The notes under the pieces are model-generated. The model ran no database searches, had not been told where the DNA came from, and was given only the letters and a program-made list of their open reading frames with translations. This document shows, piece by piece, positions 9,100-18,712 of a stretch of 64,000 nt of DNA. Numbering within the stretch: position 1 is the stretch's first letter; the number at the start of each line of letters is the position of its first letter. The stretch is from positions 124,001-188,000 of the forward strand of contig CAZNHL010000001.1 in NCBI GenBank assembly GCA_964572965.1, written 5' to 3'. The DNA comes from CAZNHL01 sp964572965. GTDB taxonomy: Bacteria; Bacteroidota; Bacteroidia; Cytophagales; UBA9547. Position numbers and translations under genes: made by a program.

Positions 9100-9549
9100 T
9101 TAATAATCTTTACCTAAAGAAACCCTTTTTAGCATTTCCTCATACACAATGATGGCCCAGGCAAGGTCCAGTTTATCGGCATAAGGCAAATAAGCTGATA
9201 ACAAAATATCAGTATTGTGGATCAAAGCGTTTTTTGAGTTCACCTCATCAGCCAGGTAAGCCAGGTTATCAGATGTTTCAGGAATACCGATCATTTTCAA
9301 AGTCTGGCCAGGCTTGTTGGTAAGACCGATATAAGGAAGTACATTAAGGATAGCAGAAATTCGCTCCTTGTATAAATCAATCAGTTTGAATTTGTCTAAA
9401 CTATTAAGCTCTTCTAAAGTGTGGAATTTTTTTACTACTAATGAAGAATCAATCAAACGATGATTAACCTTTTTAGACTTCTGTGCAAATGCACATGTAG
9501 AGGTCAACACCACAAGACCTGTAAAAAACAAAAATTTCTTAAACGACAT
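9100..9549 (-). CDS. Small exported protein of unknown function
   Basis: 149 residues with a clear signal peptide (basic MSFKKF, hydrophobic core to residue 20, cleavage after CAFAQ). The mature protein looks mainly helical. A leucine-rich stretch near 45-75 and a short block at the C-terminus (LAWAIIVYEEMLKR) hint at a helical bundle. It is the upstream partner of the beta-helix protein (21-base gap), so the two are likely made together. No family recognised. Confidence 0.7.
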   Translation of the reverse strand: MSFKKFLFFTGLVVLTSTCAFAQKSKKVNHRLIDSSLVVKKFHTLEELNSLDKFKLIDLYKERISAILNVLPYIGLTNKPGQTLKMIGIPETSDNLAYLADEVNSKNALIHNTDILLSAYLPYADKLDLAWAIIVYEEMLKRVSLGKDY

Positions 9550-9642
9550 AAATCTTTCCTTTTGAGCTACAAAGCTAAAAGATCATAATGCCTTGCTGTT
9601 TATGTGATTGATAAGGAATTGTTATATTATAGCGCTAAAAAA

Positions 9643-10875
9643 TTAATGGCTTAATGCCTTTTTGGCCCGTTCAATAAAACTGGCTGCCTTTTCATTCTCG
9701 GGATTTAATACCAATGCTTTTTTAAAGTCCACTATAGATTCCTCATAAAGCTTCAGGTGATACTTAGCTGCCCCCCTGTTGTAGTATGCTTCGTCATAGT
9801 CCGGGTCAAGTTCTATAGCCATGTTATAGTCCTCAATAGCATTTACATAATCGTTCAGTCTATATTCTACAATGCCACGGCAATTATAGGCAATGGCTTG
9901 TGTTGAATCTAAAGTAATAGCCTTGGTATAATCGTTTTTTGCTCCTGTATTGTCTTCTGTCATATATTTAACCAATCCGCGTTTAATATATGCTTTTACA
10001 TAACGAGGCTTTTTTTCAATAGCTTTCGTAAAATCATCAATGGCTCCTTTATAATTCTTGTTACCATATTCGGCCAAACCCCGGTTGTAGTAAGCTGTTT
10101 CGTCTTTAGCATTCAGGCTGAGCACCTTGGTAAAATCTTCAATAGCACCAGAATAATCCTTTACGTTATCTCTTAACAAACCTCTGTTATAAAAAACACT
10201 GATGTTGTTTAAGCCCAGCTTTATTGCTTCAGTATAATCTTCAATAGCTGCCAAAGAGTCTCTATTCTGATCTTTTGCCAAAGCTCTGTTATAATAAGCT
10301 TCTGCATAAGACGGGTTGAGTCCAATGGCTTTGGTATAATCATCAATGGCACTTATTCTGTCTTCCAGCAATACTTTATTTAAACCTCTGTTATTAAATG
10401 CATCAGCATCGCGGGGGTTAAGATTTATTGCTTTGGTATAATCATCAATAGCGCCCTGATAATCTCCGATCAAATGCTTTAATCCACCTCTGTTATAGTA
10501 AGCCTCAGCATGTCCGGGATTAAATTCAATGGCTTTTGTGTAGTCATTAACAGCTCCTCTGTAGTCTTTGAGATTATCCTTTGCAATAGCTCTGTTATAA
10601 TAAGCTTCTCCATCCTTAGGATTAATCTCAATGAGTTTAGAGTAATCCAGAATTGCGCCTTTAAAGTCTTCCAGCTTAGTTTTAGCAAAACCACGGTTAG
10701 ACAAGGCAAATAAATCTTTGGGGTTAGTTTTAAGTGCGAGATTAAAGTGCTCAACAGCTTCTTTGTATTTCCCGGCTGCTATACTTGCTTTTCCCTGCTC
10801 ATCATGCTGCAGCGCCGTTTGTCCTTTAGCATAAAAAAGGCCCAAAAAGAATATCGCTAAAAGATAAAGTCTCAT
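9643..10875 (-). CDS. Exported tetratricopeptide repeat protein
   Basis: 410 residues with a signal peptide (residues 1-18, ending AKGQ) followed by about eleven nearly identical 34-residue TPRs (core A-I-x-D-Y/F-T-K-A-I-x-L/F-N-P plus A-Y-Y-N-R-G). The repeats are much more regular than those of the TPR protein at 1120, which suggests recent internal duplication or strong selection on a uniform superhelix. It should be periplasmic or outer-membrane associated. The partner is unknown; the 93-base gap before the next gene holds no clear terminator. Confidence 0.85.
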   Translation of the reverse strand: MRLYLLAIFFLGLFYAKGQTALQHDEQGKASIAAGKYKEAVEHFNLALKTNPKDLFALSNRGFAKTKLEDFKGAILDYSKLIEINPKDGEAYYNRAIAKDNLKDYRGAVNDYTKAIEFNPGHAEAYYNRGGLKHLIGDYQGAIDDYTKAINLNPRDADAFNNRGLNKVLLEDRISAIDDYTKAIGLNPSYAEAYYNRALAKDQNRDSLAAIEDYTEAIKLGLNNISVFYNRGLLRDNVKDYSGAIEDFTKVLSLNAKDETAYYNRGLAEYGNKNYKGAIDDFTKAIEKKPRYVKAYIKRGLVKYMTEDNTGAKNDYTKAITLDSTQAIAYNCRGIVEYRLNDYVNAIEDYNMAIELDPDYDEAYYNRGAAKYHLKLYEESIVDFKKALVLNPENEKAASFIERAKKALSH

Positions 10876-10943
10876 TGAAAAATATATTTAACAGCAAAAG
10901 GTATTATCCATAATCTGATTGCAAAAGTATTCAATAGTATATT

Positions 10944-10980
10944 AAACAAAAAGCGGATTAAATAGTAATTCAATCCGCTC
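10944..10980 (-). terminator. Rho-independent terminator after rpiB
   Basis: Stem AGCGGATT (10952-10959) with AATCCGCT (10972-10979); read on the minus strand it is followed by TTTTTGTTT. It ends the tatC-rpiB unit. Confidence 0.7.
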
Positions 10981-10999
10981 CAAATCTTCAAAAGTTAGT

Positions 11000-11428
11000 C
11001 TAGCAAGCAATTTTATCCACTCTCGCCTGATGTCTTCCTCCTTCAAAAGGAGTTGTAAGGAAAGTATCTACAAATTGGTTAGCCTTAAACTGACTTACAA
11101 AACGGGCAGGTATGCAAAGAATGTTTGCATCGTTGTGACTACGTGCCAGCTTCACAATTTCGTCATCCCAGCATAAAGCTGCACGGATTCCCTGATGCTT
11201 ATTAGCCGTCATAGCAACACCATTTGCACTTCCGCAAATTAAAATACCGAAATCGGCTTTCTTAGTTTCTACCGCATCTGCAACAGGGTGCGCATGGTCA
11301 GGATAGTCACATGAAGCTTCACTTGATGGTCCGAAATCCTGTACAGTATGTCCAAGAGTTTCCAAATGTTTGATAATTTCTTGTTTGTAGGCAAAACCAG
11401 CGTGGTCACCTCCTATTGCTATTTTCAT
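11000..11428 (-). CDS. rpiB: Ribose-5-phosphate isomerase B
   Basis: Interconverts ribose 5-phosphate and ribulose 5-phosphate in the pentose phosphate pathway. The 142-residue length is typical. The phosphate-binding GGDHAGF motif is at residues 5-11, the catalytic-cysteine motif C-G-S-A-N-G-V lies near 65-71, and the LARSHNDANILCIPAR block lies near 95-110. It is a cytoplasmic RpiB/LacA-type enzyme. It follows tatC by 24 bases in the same direction, so the two likely share a transcript. Confidence 0.93.
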   Translation of the reverse strand: MKIAIGGDHAGFAYKQEIIKHLETLGHTVQDFGPSSEASCDYPDHAHPVADAVETKKADFGILICGSANGVAMTANKHQGIRAALCWDDEIVKLARSHNDANILCIPARFVSQFKANQFVDTFLTTPFEGGRHQARVDKIAC

Positions 11429-11452
11429 TTCAGTAGTTTTATCTTATTGAAA

Positions 11453-12283
11453 CTATAATTTACTTGCAGCTGCTTCAGCCTTTTTCTTACTCCTATAAAC
11501 ATTTGCCGAAAGGAAAATACTTAACTCATACAAGAGTATCAAAGGAATGGCCACCATTATGCAACTGAACGGGTCGGGTGAAGGTGTAATTATTGCCGCT
11601 AAAACGACAATTCCAGCATAAGCATGCCGCCAGTATTGCCTTAAAAAGGCCGGAGTCACCAAACCCATTTTGGAAGCACCCCAAATAATGGCCGGTAGTT
11701 GAAATATTAAGCCTGTTCCTAAGACCAGCATACAGATCGTGCTTACATAAGAAGTTATATCAAACTGGTTTGCAATGCTTTCGTCGAGTTTGTAGTTTGC
11801 CAGAAAATTGACAGACATCGGAGCTACTACATAATAACCAAACAAAATGCCTGAAATAAACAACACAGATACAAATAAAACAACGCCCGTAGTAGCATTC
11901 TGTTCAGTAACTTTTAGTCCCGGCTTTATAAAACGCCACAGCTCCCAGACTACATAAGGAAAAGCCATAATACCACCAAGAACGAAAGAAGCTGTAAGAT
12001 GCATAGTAAACTGGCCTGAAAGTTCGCGGCTTTGCAAAGAGAAGTCTATTTTATCTACGCATAAGCCTTCAATACCTCCGAGTAGCTGAGCTAATTCACA
12101 TAACTTTACATAGGTCCAGAAATCTGTCCTTGTCGGTGCAAGGATTATTTCATGAAAAACCCAACCCATGCTGGCAAATGACACCAATGTTAATACAGAG
12201 ATCGCTATTATAGATCTGATGATATGCCACCTGAGCTCTTCCAGATGGTCCACAAAGGACATTTCTTTTAAATCTAATGGCAA
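11453..12283 (-). CDS. tatC: Twin-arginine translocase subunit TatC
   Basis: Core membrane subunit of the Tat system, which binds twin-arginine signal peptides and exports folded proteins. 276 residues with the N-terminal signature MSFVDHLEELRWHIIRS at residues 8-24, whose acidic HLEELR part is the signal-peptide binding site, and six membrane helices. A longer first periplasmic loop (about residues 50-90) carries an insertion rich in Cys and Leu. No tatA/B gene lies beside it. It stands upstream of rpiB. Confidence 0.93.
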   Translation of the reverse strand: MPLDLKEMSFVDHLEELRWHIIRSIIAISVLTLVSFASMGWVFHEIILAPTRTDFWTYVKLCELAQLLGGIEGLCVDKIDFSLQSRELSGQFTMHLTASFVLGGIMAFPYVVWELWRFIKPGLKVTEQNATTGVVLFVSVLFISGILFGYYVVAPMSVNFLANYKLDESIANQFDITSYVSTICMLVLGTGLIFQLPAIIWGASKMGLVTPAFLRQYWRHAYAGIVVLAAIITPSPDPFSCIMVAIPLILLYELSIFLSANVYRSKKKAEAAASKL

Positions 12284-12389
12284 AACCTTCGTTATTTAAA
12301 TGTGATATTATTTCTGCCGTAAAGGTACTACGAGAATCGGGAAGAAGGAAATTTTAATCCCTGGCAACATGATATTTGTTAAAACAGTT

Positions 12390-12438
12390 TACCTTAAAAA
12401 GTGAAAGCCCCGCAAATTTTACGGGGCTTTCACTTTTT
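12390..12438 (-). terminator. Strong terminator after glyA
   Basis: A 16-17 base stem, AAAAAGTGAAAGCCCCG (12396-12412) against CGGGGCTTTCACTTTTTT (12422-12437). It is nearly symmetrical, so it could stop transcription from both sides. On the minus strand it ends glyA before tatC. Confidence 0.85.
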
Positions 12439-12457
12439 TAATTTATACAGCTATGAA

Positions 12458-13744
12458 TTACATACTGAACAAAGGATAGTTCTCCATCCACTTGTTGATA
12501 TCCTCACGAACAGCTTTCAGTTTTGCTTCATTGTCGTAATTGCTCAATACAGTATCGATGTAATCTACTATACGAATAAAATCTTCTTCTTTCAAACCAC
12601 GTGTTGTCATTGCGGCAGCACCTACACGCATACCAGAAGTAACGAATGGTGACTTGTCGTCAAAAGGAACCATGTTTTTGTTGATAGTAATATCAGCTTT
12701 CACCAAAGATTCTTCAGCAATTTTACCAGTCAAACCTTTAGAGCGCAGATCTATTAACATCAAGTGATTATCAGTACCACCAGAAATTACTTTGTAACCT
12801 CTTCTTACAAATTCAGTACAGGCAACTGATGCATTCTTTCTTACTTGTCTTACATATGCCTCGTACTCAGGAGACAATGCCTCGTGGAAAGCAACTGCTT
12901 TAGCAGCAATTACGTGCTCCAATGGGCCACCTTGCGTACCAGGGAATACGGCCATGTCCAACAAGTTAGACATCATTCTTATTTCTCCTTTAGGAGTTTT
13001 TAATCCGAATGGGTTTTCGAAATCTTTACCCATCATGATCAAACCGCCACGTGGACCACGCAAAGTTTTGTGTGTAGTTGTAGTAACAATATGGCAATGT
13101 TGCATTGGATTGTTCAACAGACCTTTTGCAATCAAACCTGCCGGGTGAGAAATATCTGCTAATAGTAAAGCACCAATACTGTCAGCAATCTGGCGAAGTT
13201 TCGCATAATCCCAGTCACGGGAATAAGCAGAAGCACCACAAATGATCAATTTCGGTTTTTCAGCCTTAGCTGTATCAGCAACTTTGTTCCAGTCAATCAA
13301 ACCGGTTTCTTCTTCCACACCATAGAAAAATGGCTGGTATAATTTACCGGAGAAGTTTACCGGAGAACCGTGTGTAAGGTGACCACCATGAGACAAGTTG
13401 AAACCAAGAATTTTGTCGCCCGGATTCAATACTGCCAACATTACAGCAGCATTAGCCTGTGCTCCAGAGTGAGGCTGTACGTTAGCCCACTCTGCACCAA
13501 ATAGTTTTTTGATACGGTCAATAGCCAATTGCTCAGAAAGATCCACTACCTCACAACCACCATAGTATCTTTTGCCTGGTAAACCTTCAGCATACTTGTT
13601 TGTTAGAACACTGCCTTGTGCTTCCATTACCTGCTCTGAAACATAGTTTTCAGAAGCAATCAATTCGATACCGTGCAACTGACGTTGCTTTTCTTTTTGA
13701 ATCAGGTCAAAAATAGCGGTGTCTCTGAATTTTGAATTTGCCAT
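12458..13744 (-). CDS. glyA: Serine hydroxymethyltransferase
   Basis: Converts serine and tetrahydrofolate to glycine and 5,10-methylene-THF, the main one-carbon source. 428 residues from the ATG at 13744; the longer frame adds an 18-residue non-conserved leader lying in the probable 5' UTR. The PLP-lysine motif [14 protein letters not shown], the [16 protein letters not shown] block near 45-60 and the SHGGHLTHG block are intact. A full promoter lies about 50 bases upstream and a strong terminator follows, so it is monocistronic. Confidence 0.96.
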   Translation of the reverse strand: MANSKFRDTAIFDLIQKEKQRQLHGIELIASENYVSEQVMEAQGSVLTNKYAEGLPGKRYYGGCEVVDLSEQLAIDRIKKLFGAEWANVQPHSGAQANAAVMLAVLNPGDKILGFNLSHGGHLTHGSPVNFSGKLYQPFFYGVEEETGLIDWNKVADTAKAEKPKLIICGASAYSRDWDYAKLRQIADSIGALLLADISHPAGLIAKGLLNNPMQHCHIVTTTTHKTLRGPRGGLIMMGKDFENPFGLKTPKGEIRMMSNLLDMAVFPGTQGGPLEHVIAAKAVAFHEALSPEYEAYVRQVRKNASVACTEFVRRGYKVISGGTDNHLMLIDLRSKGLTGKIAEESLVKADITINKNMVPFDDKSPFVTSGMRVGAAAMTTRGLKEEDFIRIVDYIDTVLSNYDNEAKLKAVREDINKWMENYPLFSM

Positions 13745-13795
13745 TGATTTATCTGTATAATGATTTGATAAAAAGGTGATAGCCTTTCGGTTTTG

Positions 13796-13826
13796 CAAAA
13801 TTAACTTAGATTAGCATCAATTCAAA
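13796..13826 (-). promoter_or_regulatory. Consensus Bacteroidota promoter of glyA
   Basis: Read on the minus strand: TTTG (13826-13823), 19 bases, then TAATTTTG (13803-13796). Both elements and their spacing match the phylum's sigma-A consensus. The predicted start near 13790 leaves a leader of about 45 bases. Confidence 0.7.
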
Positions 13827-13887
13827 TGAAAGCACATAGTTTTGTGTTTTTAATATTGGTCAAAATGATCCGAGATCACTTTAAACA

Positions 13888-13912
13888 AAAAAGGCCGCAT
13901 TGACGGCCTTTT
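13888..13912 (-). terminator. Terminator after the 57-residue membrane protein gene
   Basis: Stem AAGGCCG (13891-13897) with CGGCCTT (13904-13910) and a six-base loop, followed on the minus strand by TTTTTTGTTT. It begins three bases past the small gene's stop, supporting that gene. Confidence 0.75.
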
Positions 13913-13914
13913 CA

Positions 13915-14088
13915 TTAATGATGTATCTGATTAATATCCGACTCCAGGTAGTCCAGTTTATCGTCTATCCCATTTACTTCGATTTGAACTTCAGCTATTG
14001 CTTTCTTTATTTCATACTGGTTGTAAAGGACTAAACCAAGTAAAACCACTGCTAACATGCTAAGTATATTATTTCTAAGCCATTCCAT
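13915..14088 (-). CDS. Small single-pass membrane protein with coiled coil (57 residues)
   Basis: Begins ATG at 14088 (MEWLRNNILSML) and ends TAA at 13915. Residues about 7-22 form one hydrophobic membrane helix; residues 25-52 are charged with heptad-like I/V/L spacing, suggesting a short coiled coil facing the cytoplasm or periplasm. Support for a real gene: an exact TATCTTTG promoter box 27 bases upstream and a strong terminator immediately after the stop. Function unknown. It stands between glyA and feoB, all on the same strand but with its own signals. Confidence 0.65.
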   Translation of the reverse strand: MEWLRNNILSMLAVVLLGLVLYNQYEIKKAIAEVQIEVNGIDDKLDYLESDINQIHH

Positions 14089-14114
14089 AGAACATTTCTT
14101 TTATTAGATCTACG

Positions 14115-14122
14115 CAAAGATA
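14115..14122 (-). promoter_or_regulatory. -7 promoter box of the 57-residue protein gene
   Basis: TATCTTTG on the minus strand, an exact TAnnTTTG match, placing the start of transcription about 20 bases before the ATG at 14088. No -33 TTG at the expected distance. Confidence 0.5.
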
Positions 14123-14272
14123 ATTTATTTAATGACTATGCGCTTCTATGAACCTTCTTAAGTTTTCTTCCACAGATAACCCAGAATTTCGCAGATCAGG
14201 ATTTATAATTCCTGGTTAAACGGATCAGTAATGTACATTGCAACGGATACTCAATAGTTATTTAGCGAGAAG

Positions 14273-16384
14273 CTAAAACAAATGATACACAACAAAGCTT
14301 GCTGCATACGCAAGGCCGGTCATATACACAAGTTGTAGCATTGGCCATTTTAAACCCTTCGTTTCGCGGTAAGTAACTGCCAGTGTACTCATACATTGCA
14401 TGGCAAACAGATAAAAAACCATTAAAGAGAAACCCAGCGCAGGCGTATACATAGGACCTCCGGTTTCTGGATTAATCTCAGCCCTCATACGGTTAACAAC
14501 TGTAGCTTCTTCATCAGCAGCAGTACCAATACTATAAATAGTAGACATTGTTCCAACAAATACCTCACGGGCAGCAAAAGAGGTAACTAATGCAATTCCT
14601 ATTTTCCAGTCAAAACCCAGAGGTTTGATAACCGGTTCGATAAAATGACCAAAATGACCGGCATAAGATGCTTCAAGTTTACCGGACGCCAGTAAATTGT
14701 CGGCCTCTTCTTCTGTCAGCTGCTTTTCTACTTTTACCTTTTCTACCGATTTTTCAACCTCATCCATTGAGTTTCCAGGACCGTAAGATGCCAGTACCCA
14801 AAGCACAATAGAAATAGCCATGATCACTTTCCCGGCTTCAAAAACGAAAGTCTTCACCTTTTCAATGATCGTTAATCCTACATTTTTCCAGCGGGGAACT
14901 TTATAACCTGGTAGTTCTAATATAAAATAACTCTTCTCCTTCGTTTTAATGATCAGCTTCATCACCCAGGCAGAGGCAATGGCTGTAAGGAAGCCAAGGA
15001 TATATAGCCCCATCAGAGTCAAGGCCTGTAGATTAAAAACACCCCATATATATGTCGGAGGCACTACTAAAGCAATCAAAATTGTAAATACAGGAATACG
15101 TGCAGAACAGCTGATCAACGGAGCTACAAAAATAGTAATCAGGCGGTCCTTCCAGTTGTCGATACTACGGGCAGCCATAATGGCCGGAACAGCACAAGCT
15201 ACACTTGAAACAAGAGGAACAATACTTTTGCCGTTCAGACCAAATTGACGCATAATCTTGTCCATGATAAACATAACACGCGCCATATAGCCACTCTCTT
15301 CTAAAATGGCTATGAAAGCAAATAAAACAGCAATCTGGGGGATAAAAATTAATACTCCACCCAATCCGGCAATAAGCCCTTCAGTTAAGAGATTTGTTAG
15401 TGCGCCAGCCGGAAGTTTTTCTTGTAAAAACGCATTTAATGACGCAACTCCCTGATCAATCAATTCCATAGGGTAACTTGCCCACGCAAATACCGCCTGA
15501 AAAATGAGCATCATCACAACAAAGAAAATAACATAACCCCAAACCTTATGAGTTAATATCTTATCTATTTTGCTGCTGAATGTAATGGTATCTTCTACCT
15601 CAGGTTCAGCTACATTTTTACTATAAATAAGATTGATTTCCTTATAACGGGCTATCGTCTCTTTTGCCTGTGCAGTATTACTTTCAAAATTTTCTTCTGC
15701 ACAAATTTGAGCCAGTTTTCCTTTTTGCTCAGAAGAAAGCTCTTTCAAATCCAGATGATGATGTGCTAATTGAAGGGCACGGTAGTCATTATCAATATTC
15801 AGAGAAGTTCTTACTTTGGTAATCAGATTGCCGCTTAAAGACTTTAGGTCTACAAAAGTATCTCCTGCCACATGACCAGGGTTAACCATTGCAGCTTTTA
15901 GCTGATCAAGCCCTTCTCCTTTACGACCATTCAGAGGGAACACTTTCGTTCCGAAATCTTCTGACAAACCTTCTACATCAATCTTAAGTCCATGACGTTC
16001 GGCTACGTCCATCATGTTCAATGCCAGTATTACAGGAAAACCAAAATCTTTTAGCTGAGTAAACAATAACAGGTTTCTGCGAAGATTGGAAGCATCTATA
16101 ATTACAACCAGCACATCAGGATAGTCTTCTGATGCCGGATTGTTAAGAATATCAAAAACCACACGCTCATCTATGGAGCGCGGATATATACTATATGTGC
16201 CTGGAAGATCTATAATTCTTGCAACACTATTATCCGGTAAAGTACAGAAACCAACTTTTTTATCTACAGTAACACCAGGAAAATTACCGACTTTTTGGTT
16301 CAGACCAGTAAGGTGATTAAAAAGTGAAGACTTCCCGGCATTGGGATTACCCAAGAGTGCAATATTGATCTGATCTTTTCTCAT
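14273..16384 (-). CDS. feoB: Ferrous iron transporter FeoB
   Basis: Inner-membrane Fe(II) importer with a G-protein head. 703 residues. The N-terminal GTPase has G1 G12-N-P-N-A-G-K-S-S, the G2 Thr in NFPGVTVD, G3 D-L-P-G-T-Y-S and G4 N-M-M-D. After a helical insertion (about 200-260) the transport domain holds the two Gate blocks, with CAVPAIMAAR and CSARIPVF cysteines near residues 395 and 430. Six bases separate it from feoA upstream, so the two are cotranscribed from the operator-bearing promoter at 16625-16672. Confidence 0.95.
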   Translation of the reverse strand: MRKDQINIALLGNPNAGKSSLFNHLTGLNQKVGNFPGVTVDKKVGFCTLPDNSVARIIDLPGTYSIYPRSIDERVVFDILNNPASEDYPDVLVVIIDASNLRRNLLLFTQLKDFGFPVILALNMMDVAERHGLKIDVEGLSEDFGTKVFPLNGRKGEGLDQLKAAMVNPGHVAGDTFVDLKSLSGNLITKVRTSLNIDNDYRALQLAHHHLDLKELSSEQKGKLAQICAEENFESNTAQAKETIARYKEINLIYSKNVAEPEVEDTITFSSKIDKILTHKVWGYVIFFVVMMLIFQAVFAWASYPMELIDQGVASLNAFLQEKLPAGALTNLLTEGLIAGLGGVLIFIPQIAVLFAFIAILEESGYMARVMFIMDKIMRQFGLNGKSIVPLVSSVACAVPAIMAARSIDNWKDRLITIFVAPLISCSARIPVFTILIALVVPPTYIWGVFNLQALTLMGLYILGFLTAIASAWVMKLIIKTKEKSYFILELPGYKVPRWKNVGLTIIEKVKTFVFEAGKVIMAISIVLWVLASYGPGNSMDEVEKSVEKVKVEKQLTEEEADNLLASGKLEASYAGHFGHFIEPVIKPLGFDWKIGIALVTSFAAREVFVGTMSTIYSIGTAADEEATVVNRMRAEINPETGGPMYTPALGFSLMVFYLFAMQCMSTLAVTYRETKGLKWPMLQLVYMTGLAYAASFVVYHLF

Positions 16385-16390
16385 TCTAAT

Positions 16391-16618
16391 TTATCTTATC
16401 TCTATCGTAGATGCCTCGTCTAAACGAAGAGAAAGATTATATCCACACACAGCAATACAAATTGGATCTCCAAGAGGCGCTTTTGAAGCTAATTTAATTT
16501 CAGAACCGGGCAGACAACCCATTTCAAGTAATTTTACAGAAAGGTCAGCATCAGTAAAGCCATCAATGATGCTTTTCTCTCCTATTCTCATATCCGCAAG
16601 GCTTCTTTTGGGGCTCAT
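16391..16618 (-). CDS. feoA: Ferrous iron transport accessory protein FeoA
   Basis: A 75-residue SH3-like protein that works with FeoB in Fe(II) uptake. The typical blocks L-x-E-M-G-C-L-P-G near residue 31 and D-P-I-C-I near 50 are present. The ATG at 16618 was chosen because it is the only start downstream of the promoter and gives the usual FeoA length. It is first in a two-gene operon with feoB. Confidence 0.9.
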   Translation of the reverse strand: MSPKRSLADMRIGEKSIIDGFTDADLSVKLLEMGCLPGSEIKLASKAPLGDPICIAVCGYNLSLRLDEASTIEIR

Positions 16619-16624
16619 CTCCTA

Positions 16625-16672
16625 TTTAGACTCAGTTTAAACAAAGGTAAAGCCAAATGCTTTGCTAAACAA
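16625..16672 (-). promoter_or_regulatory. feoAB promoter with overlapping palindromic operator
   Basis: On the minus strand: TTG (16672-16670), 20 bases, TACCTTTG (16649-16642), which fits the phylum consensus. Directly downstream, covering the predicted transcription start, is a 17-base palindrome TTTAAACT-G-AGTCTAAA (16641-16625; seven of eight bases pair). A second palindrome, TAAACAAGTTTA (16666-16677), covers the -33 element. The arrangement suggests repression by a metal-sensing regulator of DtxR/MntR or Fur type; which one is inference. Confidence 0.55.
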
Positions 16673-16779
16673 GTTTAAACACTTTGTATACCCTTGAAAG
16701 CTGCCATTATCTAAATACAACAGAAGTGCTTTTTAACCAAAGTCATTTCTATTCACTCATTTTTGCGTAATTTTACAGA

Positions 16780-18708
16780 ATGCTGTCTATTTCAAATCTC
16801 TCTTTCTATTTGGGTAGTCGTATCCTTTACGACGAAGCCTCTTTACACATTAAGCCAAAAGACCGAATTGGTTTAATCGGGGCAAATGGTACCGGTAAAT
16901 CTACGCTTTTAAAAATGATCAGTGGAGATTATACACCTGATGGCGGCACTATTTCCAAAAGCGGAGATTGTTCAATCGGCTTCCTGAACCAGGACTTGCT
17001 TTCTTATCAGACAGAAGACAGTATTCTTTCGGTTGCCATGCAGGCTTTTGAACGCCAGAATGAACTGCAAAGATTAATTGACGGACTGCTTAAAGAAATC
17101 GAAACCAACTACGACGATAAAATACTGGAAAAGCTGGCCGCTTACCAGGATGAATTTGCAACTCTGGACGGGTATAGTATTCATGCGAAGGCAGAAGAAA
17201 TTCTCGAAGGTTTAGGCTTTAGTACCGAATCACTACAAAGACCATTAAAAGAGTTTTCAGGAGGCTGGCGGATGCGTGTAATGCTTGCCAAACTTCTTTT
17301 AATGAAGCCTTCTTTGCTTTTACTGGATGAACCTACCAACCACCTGGATTTACCTTCTATCCAATGGATTGAAAACTACCTGACTAATTATGAAGGAGCT
17401 ATCATCGTTGTTTCACACGACAGGCAATTCCTTGATAATACTATCAATACAATAGTAGAAGTAAGTGGCGGAAAACTGAACCTTTATTCAGGCAATTATT
17501 CTTTTTACCTTGAAGAAAAAGAGTTAAGGAAAGAAATACAGCGTGGTGCTTACGAAAACCAACAGGCAAAAATCCGTCAGACGGAAAAGTTCATAGAGCG
17601 TTTTAAAGCCAAAGCTTCTAAGTCTAACCAGGTACAGTCAAGGGTAAAAGCGCTTGACAGAATGGAGCTTGTTGAAGAAGTAGACGAGAGTGTTGTTAAA
17701 GTTAATTTCAAATTTAACTTCAGTGTGCAACCCGGTCGTTTCATCTCTACAATGGAAAATGTTTCCAAGGCCTATGGCGACCTCGTTATTTTGAAAAATA
17801 CCAGCGCCATGGTAGAACGTGGCGACAAAATTGCATTGATAGGAGCAAACGGACGAGGTAAGTCTACACTTCTGAGAATTATAGCAGGAGAGGAACAGAT
17901 TAACGGAACTTCTACATTGGGGCACAATATTCGCAAGTCATTTTATGCTCAGCATCAATTAGAATCTCTGAATGTAGAAAACGAGATTCTTGAAGAGATG
18001 AAGCAATGCGGGTCTAAAAAAACTGAAGTGGAATTGCGTAGCGTTTTAGGTTGCTTCCTGTTTACTAATGACGATGTGTTCAAAAAAATCAAAGTACTTT
18101 CGGGAGGTGAAAAATCGCGGGTGGCTTTGGCAAAGACATTGGTTTCAGAAGCAAACTTTCTTTTATTGGATGAACCTACCAACCACCTGGATATGCTTTC
18201 TGTGAATGTGTTGATTCAGGCATTGCAGCAATATGAAGGAACTTTTGTCACTGTTTCTCACGACCGCCATTTTGTAAGAAATATTGCCAATAAAATATGG
18301 TATATTGAAAATCATGAGATCAAAGAGTACAAAGGTACATATGATGAATATGAGACCTGGCGTAAGGAAAGAGAAGCTGCTCAGTCGTTAACAGCTGCTC
18401 CTCCTGTTAAAAAAGAGAAAAAACAGGATCTTAAACCTCAGATAAATGATGAAGAGCGTAAAGCACTTCAGAAAAATATCCGGAACGCCAAAGGTAAACT
18501 TGAGTTAATTGAGAAAGAAATAACTGCGCTGGAATCTGAGAAAGGTACTCTTGAAAACGAACTGGCCAATCCGGACGTTTACAGTAATAGTGCCAAACTT
18601 GCCGATCTCAATGCTGCTTATGATAAAGTAACACTGCAACTTGCAGAACAAAATCAAAAGTGGGAAGAAATAGCGCTCCAAATAGAATCCTTAGAAGCAT
18701 CATTATAA
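16780..18708 (+). CDS. ABC-F family ATP-binding protein
   Basis: A 642-residue soluble ATPase with two ABC domains and no membrane segment. Proteins of this family act on ribosomes (translation factors or antibiotic protection). Domain 1: Walker A GANGTGKST near 35, signature near 160 (EFSGGWRMR), Walker B LLLLDEPTNHLD near 185. A linker with the ABC-F coiled coil spans about 235-310. Domain 2: Walker A GANGRGKST near 353, LSGGEKSR near 445, LLLDEPTNHLD near 470. A C-terminal coiled coil (550-640) is typical of Uup/YdiF-like members. TAATTTTA sits five bases before the ATG. Confidence 0.92.
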   Translation: MLSISNLSFYLGSRILYDEASLHIKPKDRIGLIGANGTGKSTLLKMISGDYTPDGGTISKSGDCSIGFLNQDLLSYQTEDSILSVAMQAFERQNELQRLIDGLLKEIETNYDDKILEKLAAYQDEFATLDGYSIHAKAEEILEGLGFSTESLQRPLKEFSGGWRMRVMLAKLLLMKPSLLLLDEPTNHLDLPSIQWIENYLTNYEGAIIVVSHDRQFLDNTINTIVEVSGGKLNLYSGNYSFYLEEKELRKEIQRGAYENQQAKIRQTEKFIERFKAKASKSNQVQSRVKALDRMELVEEVDESVVKVNFKFNFSVQPGRFISTMENVSKAYGDLVILKNTSAMVERGDKIALIGANGRGKSTLLRIIAGEEQINGTSTLGHNIRKSFYAQHQLESLNVENEILEEMKQCGSKKTEVELRSVLGCFLFTNDDVFKKIKVLSGGEKSRVALAKTLVSEANFLLLDEPTNHLDMLSVNVLIQALQQYEGTFVTVSHDRHFVRNIANKIWYIENHEIKEYKGTYDEYETWRKEREAAQSLTAAPPVKKEKKQDLKPQINDEERKALQKNIRNAKGKLELIEKEITALESEKGTLENELANPDVYSNSAKLADLNAAYDKVTLQLAEQNQKWEEIALQIESLEASL

Positions 18709-18712
18709 GCCT

